From positions 35,857,626 through 35,921,625 of the forward strand of contig CM053327.1 of assembly GCA_028583605.1 (NCBI GenBank): 64,000 nt of DNA, in the 5' to 3' direction. Positions 32,042 through 43,835 of the stretch are shown piece by piece. Position numbers and translations under genes: made by a program. The notes beneath the pieces are model-generated. The model was not told where the DNA came from. It saw only the letters and a list, made by a program, of their open reading frames with translations, and did no database searches. The stretch is from Dastarcus helophoroides. Taxonomy: Eukaryota; Arthropoda; Insecta; Coleoptera; Bothrideridae. Positions within the stretch are counted from its first letter, which is position 1. Every line of letters begins with the position of its first letter.

Positions 32042-34787
32042 TATATAAAATTTTTTGTAACATAACGTTTTGCGTGAGAAACAGATTTTTTAGCGTTCAC
32101 AAATTAGATAAGGGTTAATTGTTAGGTCTGGTTTCTTTCAAGATTACCTAATCTGAGTAAAATAACATGTTAGTTTTGGAGGACCGCTGAAAAGTAGAGT
32201 AATAAATAAGGGTAACATGCCGATAACGGAGACCGTAGCAAATATCTCGGCAAGACCATGTGGTGTTAGACTGGAGGAATTTGACGTTCAAAAAACGCCC
32301 TTATAAACACGTACAATTGTAAGTTATTTAAATTTTAATTATCGAAGTAAAACTTGCAAGATAAAGGGGCGACACTATTCAAAAGGGGTTTGCAGTTTGA
32401 TATGCACTTTAAGAATCCTTTTCAAAATTGATTTAAGGTCTAATGTGGATTAGAAATATTTAAATTAGTAGAAATTCTGCATTCTCATGCCCTCTAGCGA
32501 GATGCAGAGGATATCTTTCGGTCCCAAAAGACCAACTTTAAGATAGTCAAGAACGGAACTTCGATGAAATTAGTTTAAAAATTATAGTCAAGAACGGAAC
32601 TTCGATGAAATTAGTTTAAAAATTATAGTCAAGAATTAAACTTCGATGAAATTAGTTTAAAAATTATGGTCAACTTCCGGACTTATAAAAACGAGTACGA
32701 AATACGGGAGTTTAAAAAAAAAGGACTGTTTCTGTTTGTGCTAATTAACGAGAATGAAAAAAAAAAAACAATTTCTGTTCAACGTAAAGTTCTAGTGCCA
32801 TTTATGTGATGTTTGCTACGGGATAAATAGGCAAGTAAATTTTAAATTGTCCCATGATTTTATTTGATGGTTTTTCGCTCTTATATGATTTAATTAACTT
32901 TTCCAAAAATTTGAGAAAATACTTGTTCCTAACTTTGATCAATATGGGGTTGGGGGGGCGTACACAAAAAAAAAAGAGAAAGAAAATTAAAACTTTCACA
33001 ACAAACCGAATGAATGAGAAAGTCGTTGTTAGAAAATAATTATAGGGCCAAGAACCCTGCCGCTGATTGGTGCAACTACCAATCTCAGTTTCAAAAAGGA
33101 AACCAAAAATAAAACAAAATAAAAATACAAAGACAAGAAAACGAAAAGGAAATAAAGCGCATTCGCTTCATACAAACATTTTCATTTCCTTAAGGTCGAT
33201 GTTAGTGTTCTGCTGTTAGAAGCCGAGTTTCCAGGGGTTCCAAAATAATTTATACCCATCACCACAAAGGTCCGGTAACTGGCAGCAGACACATATATTT
33301 AGGTTTTACTGATGATGTTCTGCAAGTTCTAGAAACGTGGGCATTGTACACCTTAACATCCTAGAAGCATAAGCCACAATGAGCTCTTACCTAGTTCTTG
33401 TTTTGGTGTATTCACCTAGTGCTACCTCATTCGCAGATTCTCCTTCGTAGGTTGCTTGAATCCCAAAAATATAGGACAAGACAAACTGGCCCAAAGAGAG
33501 CCTTATAGATCTGTTGACAAATGGGGAGTACTAACGTAGGTGAACGAGCAGTATCAGCATCAGCTCTCGTTAGGAAAATGTTTTGATGAAAGAAATGAGA
33601 ACTTTTTGCCAGTTTCTAACTTTAATTTTAATGTTTTGTGCTAAGTCAAGCTTAGCCACTTTCTAAGCCAGAAAACGCCCCTTTTATTAGAGTAGTAGCT
33701 GTAGAAGTAGATGTAGTGGTTGGAAGGGCAAATTCTGCTCAGAAAGTTTCTACGAAATTTGAACGATATTTCTAGTCTATTTTATGACACTGGTTTGAGT
33801 TCGATTGATTGAGTTTGGTATGAGAAAAACAGAAAAACAAACAAAGGAACAAGTTAACAAAGGAAAGAAAGAAAGAGTGAGAGAACGAGAGATGTGTAAG
33901 ATTGAATCAACATTTATAAATTTGATTTATTACGATAAATCACAACTTCATTTCCAAGCTTGAGCTCCATTTTCTCGTAGCATTATCCCTTGGATATTGT
34001 TAGCTCAAAGCTTTAACAGGAAACTGTATGCTATGTGAAGTATGCTTGAATTAAGAAGCGACAAAAACACAAAAGAATTGGAAAAAAAAACAGACACCTG
34101 AAAATAGTTTGAGAACCTCTGTGTACAAACTAACCAGCGAACGCTCACCGATAATCAGGTACAAAGTTAGCTGCATTTGGTTTGAAAACCTTCGAGTACA
34201 AACTAAATGGCCCAGCTGGGGAAAGCATTGCGATTATTAGGGTTAAAATAAACTTTGGGAAATTAATAACCGACGTACCATATACGAGCGAAAGAGTTAG
34301 ACAAAGAATGCCAGATTACTTGTGCTTAATGAATTCTCTTAATTTTCTAAAGAAATATTTCTCTCAGATCTGTGTCCAGCAAATTTAAACAAGTTGAAAC
34401 AAACAGGTTCACTTTTATTTTGTTGTATTATGTTTAAGAACACTAGAAAATCACAAACTTGAAATTTTGTTGATTTATTTTTTGACCAATTGTAATAAAA
34501 CGTTGAGGTCAATTGTTGTTTGAATTTGATAACACTTCCCTGTCGACTCTACGAGCTGGGGTTACAATTTATTGGAATAAAATAATTTTAAACACAACCT
34601 AGACAAATTGGGTCCGAAAATCGAAAGTAAATTATTCTTCGAAAATTTTTAAAGATAAGCAAAATTCTACAATTTGAAAAACTATATACAATCACTGGTT
34701 TTGGTCGCAAACAAATGGCCAAACGGCTAGGTCGCGCCTCACATTTAATCGACTTGACCTGGATTTAAATCACGGCTGCTCATCACA
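32042..34787. mobile_element. Unidentified 2.7-kb insertion between Gypsy gag and pol
   Basis: GTAC flanks both sides (32038-32041 and 34788-34791). Without the insert and one GTAC, gag and pol become adjacent in overlapping frames, which supports a single insertion at this point. Plus-strand ends are tatataaaatttt and gctgctcatcaca, which are not inverted or direct repeats of each other. No protein motif was found; the longest frames are 60-68 codons. It contains a 41-bp tandem triplication and a GA-rich tract at 33845-33895. The class is unknown. Confidence 0.55.
32544..32666. repeat. 41-bp tandem repeat, three copies
   Basis: tagtcaagaacggaacttcg begins at 32544 and 32585, and a variant with aattaaacttcg at 32626. 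The period is 41 bp. Confidence 0.9.
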
Positions 34788-35658
34788 GTACCTTACTTAT
34801 CTTTTCATTATTCACTTTATTATTATTATTATTCGTTACCTTATTCATACAATACCTAGGAAAATTTTCTCTGTTAAAATTCCTAGCAAATATTTCATTA
34901 TTATTTCGATTATAATCACCTCTTGTTGTGGAAAAGTTGTCATTATCATTGTATTCTGTAAAATAATTAGAATCGTTGGAATCATGTATGTTTTGAGTAG
35001 CTAAAGAATTTGATGAAAATTTAGCACTACCTCTGAAGTTCTGAACACTATGGTTACCATGAAAATTTTTATGAAAATTAGTACGACTTCGCAATTTAAA
35101 TACCTGATTTCGCGTTGGGATCTGACCTTCTTCATCTTTTGCGCCGCGAATAGCCTCAATTAAAGTTTTATAATTTCGCACTTTTACTATAGTTCGTAGT
35201 TCGTTGCAACTTAAACCGTTAGCAAAAGAGCTGATTGCGAAATTTTCGTTTATTGGTCCCAAAATTCTTGCAGCTTGGTCATCATCATTCGCATGAGACA
35301 AAGTCAATTTTGCCATAAGATCTTCTACACACTTACCAAATTCTTTGATTGACTTACCATTTTGGCGAATTGTTGCTAATTGATTAGATAAAACAGTGGC
35401 AGAAGTTTTTGTTATATTATTGATTTTTAAATCTTTAATTAAAGTTGCACAATCATGATAATTATATTTAAGGCGAATCTTGGCATTTTCAGTCAATTTG
35501 GTTTTTAATATATAATTAATCAGTAAGGGTTTACTATCTTCCGTTAAAACTGTTTCATAAAAGGAAATTGCATCAATTAACTTCTTTACAGATTCTTCTG
35601 TACCATCCATAGACGACATTAGAGAAATCGCTGTTTTTAAATCAAACTTTTCAGTCAT
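34788..35658 (-). CDS. Gypsy gag-like protein (3' end cut by insertion)
   Basis: The minus-strand frame begins MTEKFDLKTAISLM at 35658 and remains open for about 290 codons to the insert at 34787, where the stop is supplied by foreign sequence. It is rich in charged and polar residues. An LKTKLTENAKIRL segment and LSNQLATIRQNGKSIKEFGK resemble capsid helices of Gypsy gag proteins. The C-terminal part is Asn-rich, with no clear zinc knuckle (only one RYCMNK cysteine). Gag forms the particle in which reverse transcription occurs. It is the best preserved gene of this retrotransposon. Confidence 0.8.
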
Positions 35659-35868
35659 TTTTAAATTGAAAATTTCTTAAACGATAACTAGTAAAACAAA
35701 TTTTTCAAAATTACACTTAATTGCTTTAAACTACCTACATAAATATCTATTAGTTTATTTTCTAACACTTGCACTCACTTATCTGTAATGTAATGTAATG
35801 TAATATAGATTAATAATCTCTCTATCATCAGAATACACAACAACGTATATTTACACTAAAAATTAATA

Positions 35869-37386
35869 CACTTCTCCACAAAATTAACGCACCACTACCC
35901 TTTTATCAGAAATCATGTATATGTGCAAATAATTTAAAATTTTAGCATATCATGTTAGGATGTGATAAATGCTGCTATCTTTTTTTGTTGGTCCATTTTG
36001 CAGCTGGTATCAAGAAAAAACACAAAATAAGGTATAAACAACATAAAACAGAATTTTGTGTTGTTCCATTAGAGTTCTGTTTAATTAACTGTTTGAGGTG
36101 TGTTTTGGCATTTTGGATTGAAAAACATTATTCTCAAAAGATGAACCGTGTTTCGAACAATTTAAGTCGTGATGAGTGTGTCCAGGCTGTAACATTAGCC
36201 GATGAAGGATTAAGTTACCGAAACATGGCCCAAAGACTTGGGGTATGCCATTTAACAATTTCTCGTGTCGTTCAACGGTTCCGGGAAACAAATACGAATC
36301 AAAGAAGACCAGGACAAGGAAGGCCTAGCAAAACAACCGCTCTACAAGATCGTTTTTTGAGACTCCGTGCACTACGTGAGAGATTTACAACCTGTAGAAG
36401 TTTGCAAATCCAGCTTGTAACCACACATAATCTGCAAGTTAGCATAGAAACGGTTAGAAGGCGGCTTGCTGCTGACGAGTTGCACCCCAGAATTCCGGCC
36501 AGGAGTCCATTCTTAACGGCAGACCATTGCCGAATAAGACTACAATTTACTAGAGATCACGTCAATTGGACCAACGCCGAATGGGCTCGTGTCTTATTCA
36601 CAGACGAGTCCAGATTTTGTCTGTTTAACAATGATAGAAATGTGAGAGTCTTTCGACGAAGAAACGAACGGTATACCCAATGCAACATAAGACCAGTCCA
36701 AGCTTTTGGTGGCGGATCAATAATGGTATGGGGTGGCATCTCTTCAACGGGTCACACAGACTTGCAGGTGATCAATCGAGGTTCATTGAATAGTTGACGA
36801 TACATAACCGAAATTGTACAAGAACATGTCGTGCCGTATGATCCCTATATTGGCGATGATTTTATTCTAATGCAAGATAATGCGAAACCACACATTGCTA
36901 GAATAGTGAGAGAATACTTCGATGAAGTTGGTATTCAGATTATGGACTGGTCAGCAAGAAGTCCAGACCTGAATCCCATAGAACATTTGTGGGACATTAT
37001 TGGAAAGCGAGTCAAAGCTCTTATGCCTCCTCCAGCTACCCTTGGTGAGGTACAAGAAAGATTTCTAGAAAATTGGGATGGACTAGATCAAAGGGAGATA
37101 ACAAATTTAATAGAGAGTCTGCCATGTCGGTGTGAAGCTGTTATCCGAGGTAGAGGGGAAACACAGGATATTAATCTTAAAAAATTTTTTGAAAAAATTA
37201 GAATTTTGCAATATTTTGTTAAGGATTGAATAAATGTTAAAAACTATTGTCATTAAATGACTGGGGAAATAAAAGTCTTTTAATCCTTAAGGTGTTAAAG
37301 TTCTGAATATCAAATTTTATGATTTTGAGATAATTCTTTAGTTATCTCGAAATTTCCAAGTGGTGCGTTAATTTTGTGGAAAAGTG
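35869..37386 (+). mobile_element. Tc1-family transposon, 1518 bp
   Basis: The 28-bp ends cacttctccacaaaatta and the reverse complement of aattttgtggaaaagtg match with one difference. TA is duplicated at 35867-35868 and 37387-37388. The element contains a transposase with one stop, so it was inserted relatively recently into the putative Gypsy LTR. Confidence 0.92.
36141..37229 (+). pseudogene. Tc1 transposase, DD34E, one nonsense codon
   Basis: The ATG at 36141 (MNRVSNNLSRDE) opens about 362 codons in one frame, broken only by a TGA at 36795-36797. Domains in order are a helix-turn-helix (LSYRNMAQRLGVCHLTISRV), a GRPSK basic linker, then the DDE core. Catalytic blocks are VLFTDESRF, MQDNAKPH and SPDLNPIEHLWD, with 34 residues between the second Asp and the Glu, the Tc1 spacing. 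The enzyme would bind the element's TIRs and move it into TA sites by cut and paste. Everything but the one stop looks functional. Confidence 0.92.
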
Positions 37387-37529
37387 TATTTTTCAATATT
37401 TGAATTTTTGAGTAAAAATATACCAGAGTTACGCCACAACTTGGATTCGCGACAAACAAAACACTGTTTAAAAATTATGCCTGAAAGATGAAATCATGCA
37501 AATTATTAAGTCATATATTAGGTTCCAAA

Positions 37530-39340
37530 ATCTCCTAAAAAAACTCGTTTTTTTCGAAAGAAAATCGGCCAATGCGATATCGAATCGTAGAAAAAAGTTT
37601 ATGTGAAATTGGGAACACTGCGGAATATTTTTATAAGAAAAAGGTGCAAGTGTCCAAAAATAAATAATGTGGCTGTTGGGCATTGAACATTGATTTTGTC
37701 GATTCTTTGGTATTTCTTTTTTTATTTTTCCTGTTTTAGTTTTTGTCAGTATTTTACCTGTTTTAGTTTTTGTCAGATGTTAACTGTTGTAGTAGATTTC
37801 TTACGTCATTTATTTTTAAATATTCATGTTTTATTTTTCGTCAGATAATTCAATAAAGAACTAGATCTGTAAAAATGGTTGGAATTATTTTCATATTAGT
37901 TTCAAGGGTATAATTACACAACAAAAGAAAAGTTTGTTACCCCCTAATTAGCGACATATGTTTTAAGCAGGACTGCCTTACTAAATGTATCTGGTGACAT
38001 ATGATAAACCCTGTTGACCGATAAAGTTGTAAACAATGTCTATTAAGGTAGTCGGTTTTGAATTCATGGGTTGCTCTTTTAAAAGGTCGAATATTTTTTT
38101 CTCCATTTTCTGACTAATGAGTTGTCCAAATTTCTCGATAATATTAACGACATAATGATTGTGAGACAATGTATTTGCAAGTCAAAAGCATCTATAATAA
38201 TAGCAACAGGTTACATAAAATTGTAAAAATATTGGTTGCAATTTGTAAAAATTTATGAAGACTACACTTTCCAAACTCCAAAATTAGTAGGGGCTTAGTG
38301 TGCGTTTACACAAAATACTTTAGTCAATTCATTTCTGTCGAAGTGTCAACTATCTTGGGAGAAGCTATCCGAGTCTTATTTACACAGCTGAGAGTCTCGG
38401 ATAGCTTCTCTAATGATAGTTGACTCTTAGTATATTTTATGTCACAGAGAAATGTACAGAATAAAGTGTCTAGTGTAAAAGCACCGTTACAACATGAAAA
38501 TTCCCCTGATTTGCAGGCCTCAGTGATTCCTGCTGTGTAATTGTGGAATTTAATAAAAATTTATCTCATATTTCGCTACTAACCGGAACGACAGCGATTA
38601 AAATATAATGAACATAGGGCCCTAGTTCATTATTAAATATTGTCAAGTAACTTCCACGTCGTATATCAAAACGATGATGCGGAGGACAACACACATGACC
38701 ATTAATTTAATTCGTTAATTAATTACGCCCCACTTGAAATTAGCAGCGAAAGCAAGTATGTAACAATTAAAATGACAAATGCAACTGCGCCTATAAATCT
38801 AAATCTAATAACGCCAGAATAAACAAGGAATGATTTATCGTCACAGCCAACTTGGGTTACCTAATAACTAATGAAACGGTTGTAGTCTAGCTGTGTATTT
38901 TTGTTGACGCGCACTCGGCATGATAAATAGGTAAATGCTGTTGCCACTTTAAGTGACACCGAGCTGTGAAAACGCTCTCGAACGTCGACAATGCAGCTAC
39001 CGGCAAAACATGTCCCTTGAGCGCAATTTTGTCCTTGTTTATGGCCCGACACATATTTGTTCATACTAATAAGCTTATTGACTATTCAAATTCCGGGCAG
39101 TAAAATACGTCCCCAGCTCTGAATACATCTTAGGGCGCATTTACACTTTTAATGTTGTCACAAGGCAAGGACTCTTGAACCATTGGCGGCGTCTGTGTTT
39201 GACATCCACGAAGCATATTCCGTTGTTTTTCGTAAATGGTACAAAGGCAGTCGGCTTTTGATTATGATTTTGAAGATCACCGGCCACAATCTTATCGTCT
39301 AGTTGGAGTTGCCATATTTCATTCGACGACGTGTTATTTC
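37530..39340. other. Intronic DNA without gene; one MITE inside
   Basis: Moderately AT-rich DNA with little low-complexity sequence. Apart from the foldback at 38293-38488, I recognise no feature; the short frames at 37468-37683 and 38861-39064 have no motif. Confidence 0.5.
38293..38488. mobile_element. Foldback MITE, about 195 bp
   Basis: The left end ttagtgtgcgtttacac pairs with the right end gtgtaaaagcaccgtta. The inner arms agaagctatccgag and ctcggatagcttct are exact reverse complements. Other matching pieces are gtcaactatc and gatagttgac. A gggcgcatttacac-like end also occurs at about 39132. Target duplication is unclear. Confidence 0.75.
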
Positions 39341-39529
39341 CGCTAGTTAATGCTTCTGGTGGTTTTCACCTTCAGTTTTTGTGGAACTATCGATCTTGAG
39401 GAATCACCGTATTGTGCAAGCGATGTTTTACGTTGCTGTTGCGTTTTTATCCACAACGATGACCCATATAATGGGGGGATATTTATGTGTAGTACTTCGG
39501 CACCGGAGCCGCATTCCATTAAAGGTAGG

Positions 39530-39907
39530 GGGCATATAAACAATATACACCTCATCTGTGAGAGTGACGGTCACTTCGTTATTTTTAGGCCCCTAATGTG
39601 TTTCTAAAACTTTGCTAATTTCATTCACGAATGTCGCCCCATATTGGATTAATCTGCTGGGATATCCAGTGGGAAAGCCACGATATGGTTATGTCGTGCA
39701 GCTTTATTTTTCCACCTCCAACTTTGGGCAGGTTTTATCTCCGTGGGACGAGAGATAAGTATTACCAGTTGCTGACGCGTAAAAGTAGGGGGCCTATAAA
39801 CATTATACACTCATCCGTGAAAGTGACGGTCATTTCGTTATTTTTAGGGCTCCTCAACGTAGTTTCTAAAACTTTGCTAATTTCATTCACTAATGTCACC
39901 CCATATT
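39530..39907. repeat. Partial tandem duplication, about 250-bp unit
   Basis: Similar pieces occur in the same order at 39530-39650 and 39780-39907: gtagggggcatataaac, gagtgacggtcacttcg, and tctaaaactttgctaatttc, ending in ccccatatt. The second copy is split by the hAT-like element at 39908; its remainder resumes at 45410. Confidence 0.85.
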
Positions 39908-41157
39908 CAGAGGTGTCCTTAGAAATTGCGAGGCTCCAGGCGGGTTCATTTTGCGAGGCCCTTGTCTTTGTGGAATTAGTTTTAATGATGCTGCTTGACG
40001 AGAAGTACAAAGTAATAAATAAATAAATTTATCAAAAACATTGATATTTTCGTTTCGATGTTCGATATTTTTCTGTCGATACTTTCGTTCCGATGTATCG
40101 ATGCTATCAATATACTGTCATACCGTTTTGAATTTACTTCACCGATATTTTTTTGATGTATCATCGACTGGTGAAGTAAGTTCAAAAAATTTTACTTTTT
40201 CGACGATTAAAATTTATTTAGGAACTAATTGATATATCCTTCAATCGCATTCACCATTTCACAGCCACTAACTTATTTAATTTGCTTAAATAAATCGACT
40301 TATTAAATATCGCTTTTTTTTGAAATTTATGCGTTTTTAAATTCAGTCTTTTTCTCTACAATTTAGACTTTTTTTAAAGTTTTGACTTCTACAATTTCGA
40401 CTCTTTGCAAAGTTTCGACTTTTACGAAAATGTCATACTTTTTTCAAAATTTTGCCTATTTTGAAAAATTCCACTTTAACTGAAAATTTCAATTTTCACC
40501 GTTTTAAAAAATTTGAATTTTTAAACATTTCAATGTTTTTAATTTCCAGTTTTTAAAATTTCAACTTTGCTGAAAAAATCGAAATGTCCAGTATTTTTTA
40601 ATGAATTTGTGTACATCCGATTTTATTTCCAGGTTTTGAATTTATTATCAAAATTTCGACTTTTTCAAATATTTCGCTTTAAAATTTTTTCACATAATTT
40701 TCAACTATCCAAATGACATTTTTCAAAATTTTTTGAAAATTTCGACTCTGAAAATCTCGATTTTTCTGATAATTTCAACTCTTTTTACCCCTTCGCTTTT
40801 CAAATTTCTAGATTTTTTGGACAGCTTGAGACCGAAAATTTTTAAAATGTCCAATTCTTTGAAATATTGTATTTTTTCAAAATTTCGATTTTATTTCAAA
40901 ATTTAGACTTTATTCAAAAAATTTTGACTTCTCGTCAAAATTTAGGTCTTTTAATACTTTCAGAATTTTGACCTATTTTTTAAATCTCTTTTTTGTTTTT
41001 TTTTTAATTTTAAATTTTGAAAATGTAATTTCTATTTTCCAAAATTTAGACAACTTTTGAAAACCTTGATTTTTTAAATTTTTTGGACGTTTTAATCAAA
41101 ATTCCCCTACAAAAATTTTTACTTTTTTAAATTTAATTTCTTTTTAAATTTCGACTG

Positions 41158-41788
41158 CTGGTCCAGGATATCCAGTGGGAAAGCCTCGATATGGTTATAT
41201 CGTCAGAAGTCCTACTTAACCAAGTAGGACTTCATGACGATGTAACCATATCGTTGCTTTCCCATTGGATACCCTGGACCAGCAGACTTATTTTTCCATC
41301 TCGAACTTTGAACAGCTTAATTATCTACGTGGGACGAGAGATAAGTATTACCAGTTGCTGTGGGTTACATCTTGAATTACATCTATATCTCTCTGAGTTG
41401 TTAGTATTCTTTCGTTCATTTGGATTGGTTCCTATATTTCCCTTAAGAACAACTAAATAAAAACTACCAGGCGAAACTTTTCCAAAGCTCTTTCCCGATA
41501 ATTTTGTTTTCCATCCAGAAGGTTATTAACCCTAACGGTTTTTTAGTTTACCTTTTTCGCATCTAATGCTTTTGCCCAGTTACTTTGCTGCGCGGAAGTT
41601 AGTGAACCAAGTTACCACTAGGGCTACAAAACCCAGCTTGTAACATATCCCTTGATCTTGCCTTCCTCGATAGCCGGCGCTTATAGAGAATGTTCATTGC
41701 ATTCCAGTGAAACTTAAAATTATTTATTCTTTTTAATCTTTGGCCACATCATTCTCCACCGGCGGATATTGCGGTACAACAATTAAAC
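41158..41788 (+). repeat. 630-bp segment, copy 1 (hairpin start)
   Basis: It is nearly identical to 45427-46050, apart from a 12-bp difference near 41371 and a few substitutions. It begins with a 62-bp-arm hairpin: ctggtccaggatatccagtg pairs with the ccctggaccag end near 41282, loop near ccaagtagg. It is bordered on both sides by a 110-bp direct repeat (caacttttgaaaaccttg at 41051 and 41789). Confidence 0.9.
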
Positions 41789-43807
41789 AACTTTTGAAAA
41801 CCTTGATTTTTTAAATTTTTTGGACGTTTTAATCAAAATTCCCCTACAAAAATTTTTACTTTTTTAAATTTAATTTCTTTTTAAATTTAATTTCTTCTTA
41901 AATTTCGACTTTTCCAAAAAGTTCTTACCTTTTTTAAATACTTTGGATTTTTATTAAACATTTCTTTAAGATTTTGACTTTATTTGAATATTCCGAGTTG
42001 TTTAAATCGCGACATTTTCTTAAAATATCAACCTTTCTGAGATTTTACAAAATTTCGATATTTTGATACTTTCGCTGCTTTTTAAGATTCTCAGTTTTTT
42101 TATAAAGTTCAACTTATTTCAAAGGGGCGACTTTATGCAGCTTTTTTTAGATTTTGAGTTTTTTGAAAATCATTTCTATCAAAATTCCAATCTTTCTGAA
42201 AATATTCAATCAAAAATTTTGACTCTTTAAAAAAATGATACAATATTTGTTTCATAATTTTAACTAACAAAAATTTTATGCTTTTCAACATTTTTACTTT
42301 TCATTTCCAGTTTATTTGAAAGTTTAGAATTTATTGAAAATTTTCATTTTTCTTCAATATTTAGGCTATTCGAAAATTTCTGATTTTTTGAAAATTTAAC
42401 TGAACGTGCTTCATTTTTTTAAATTTTTACATTTTTTTAAAATTGTCATTATTGTTGAAATTCGGATTATTTATCAAATTTTCAACGTTTCTAAAAGTTT
42501 TTTTGAAAATTTGTTCATTTTATCAAAATGCTTCAAAATGTTGACATTATTTTTTAAAAGTTTGTTTTTTTAAATCGTAATTTTCAATGAAAATTTCAAA
42601 AATTTTCGAAATTTCGTCATTTTTTAAAATATTAAACTTTTGAAAGTCCATTTTCTGTAAAACTTCGCCTTTATCTGAAAATATCATTTTTCCTTTAATT
42701 AATTTCTGTTAGAATTTTTGATTATTTTGCACAAGTTCATTGCATTTTAAAGTTTTTGAATTATTTCGAAAATTTAAACTTTTTTCAGAGGGTCAATTTT
42801 TTTCAATATTTTGACTTTTTTCCTAAAAACTTCGTCTTTATTAGGATTTGTGACTTTTCAACTTTTTTCCCAAACTTTTAGCTTACAAAAATTTCGAAAT
42901 TTTTGATAATTTTGAGTTGTTTTCGGAATTTGGGCTTTTTAAAAATTTAGGTTTTTAGGAGATTTCATTGAGAATTAATTTTTTTTAAATCTTGACATTT
43001 CTTCATAGTTTCGAATATTTTTTAAATTTTAGACTGTTTTTCAAAATTTAAACTTTTTTTCGAAACTTTTTTTTAAAATGTTGATTTTTTTTGAAATTCT
43101 AAACTTTTTTGGCAGTTTAATTTTATATGAAAGCTTCGACATTCAAAATTTTGATCTTTTTGGAAATTTTGACTGTGTAAAGGATTTTCACTTTCTTTAA
43201 AATTTAGACATATTTAAAAATTAAAAAATCGAAATATGAAACAATCAAAAATGTCAAAAAAGTTACATTTAGAAAATAAAAAAAAATTCCGAAAAGTCGG
43301 CAGTCTTGGAAAAACCACGCAATTTAAAAAACCTAAATTTTTAGACAACGAAAAAACAGAAAAATGTTTATTATTTTGAAAAATAGATGAATTTGTAAAA
43401 AATGTCGCAGTTTTTAAAAAAGCCAAATTTTCCTATAAAGTAGAAATTTTAAACCAAATTTTGAGAAGCGTCGAAATATTATAAAAAGTTTAAATGTTCA
43501 AAAAAATCAGAAATTCTGAAAAAAAATTTATATAAATTTAAAAAATCAACATATTGAAAATTGGTTAAAAAACTCAAAAAATCGATTTTCGAAAAAAGTC
43601 TAAATTTTCAAAAGGAAATGGTTGAAATGGGGGAATTTTCAAAAATATTCGAAATTAAATAAATGTTTCAAAAAAACACTTTGAAAAAATTTACTTTTAT
43701 AACGCGTAAAATAACGAAAAGCCGACCCTGCCACTTGGCACGGCGGAGATCGGGTGTTTCCGAAGAGAGTTCGGCATATCATAATCTAGATACCCGCGTT
43801 CGTTGTT

Positions 43808-43835
43808 GTAACCTAACCTAACCTAACATAATAAA
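43808..43835. repeat. Short CCTAA-type repeat
   Basis: About three copies of cctaa in a row (aacctaacctaacctaac). It resembles the insect telomere repeat TTAGG on the other strand but is far too short to be telomeric. Confidence 0.7.

Larger units (their letters stand above)
25705..35783 (-). mobile_element. Gypsy/Ty3-type LTR retrotransposon, internal region with nested inserts
   Basis: Reading the minus strand, the order is gag (35658-34788), protease, reverse transcriptase, RNase H and integrase, which is the Gypsy (Ty3, Metaviridae) order. No envelope-like frame lies between integrase and the putative 3' LTR. Two later insertions interrupt it (26817-29422 and 32042-34787), and a Tc1 element sits in the putative 5' LTR. 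Stops and frameshifts in RT and integrase show that it is inactive. Confidence 0.85.
35784..37528 (-). repeat. Putative 5' LTR interrupted by a Tc1 element
   Basis: On the minus strand the LTR would end with taatctatattac and attac repeats at 35784. Beyond the Tc1 insertion, matches to the 3' LTR candidate are short: ttacgcca with cgacaaac near 37430-37460, and a diverged atatatta-ggttcca near 37513-37528. The two LTRs would each be about 220 bp and much diverged. This is tentative. Confidence 0.3.

Noticed and set aside
33305..33345. ctgatgatg...ctagaaacgtggg as another hammerhead
   Set aside because: The order resembles CTGANGA...GAAAC, but the stretch between does not form a stem II and no stem I pairing was found.
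43808..43835. CCTAA run as telomeric DNA
   Set aside because: Only about three copies, internal to a transposon, with no longer array. It is a chance or subterminal motif.
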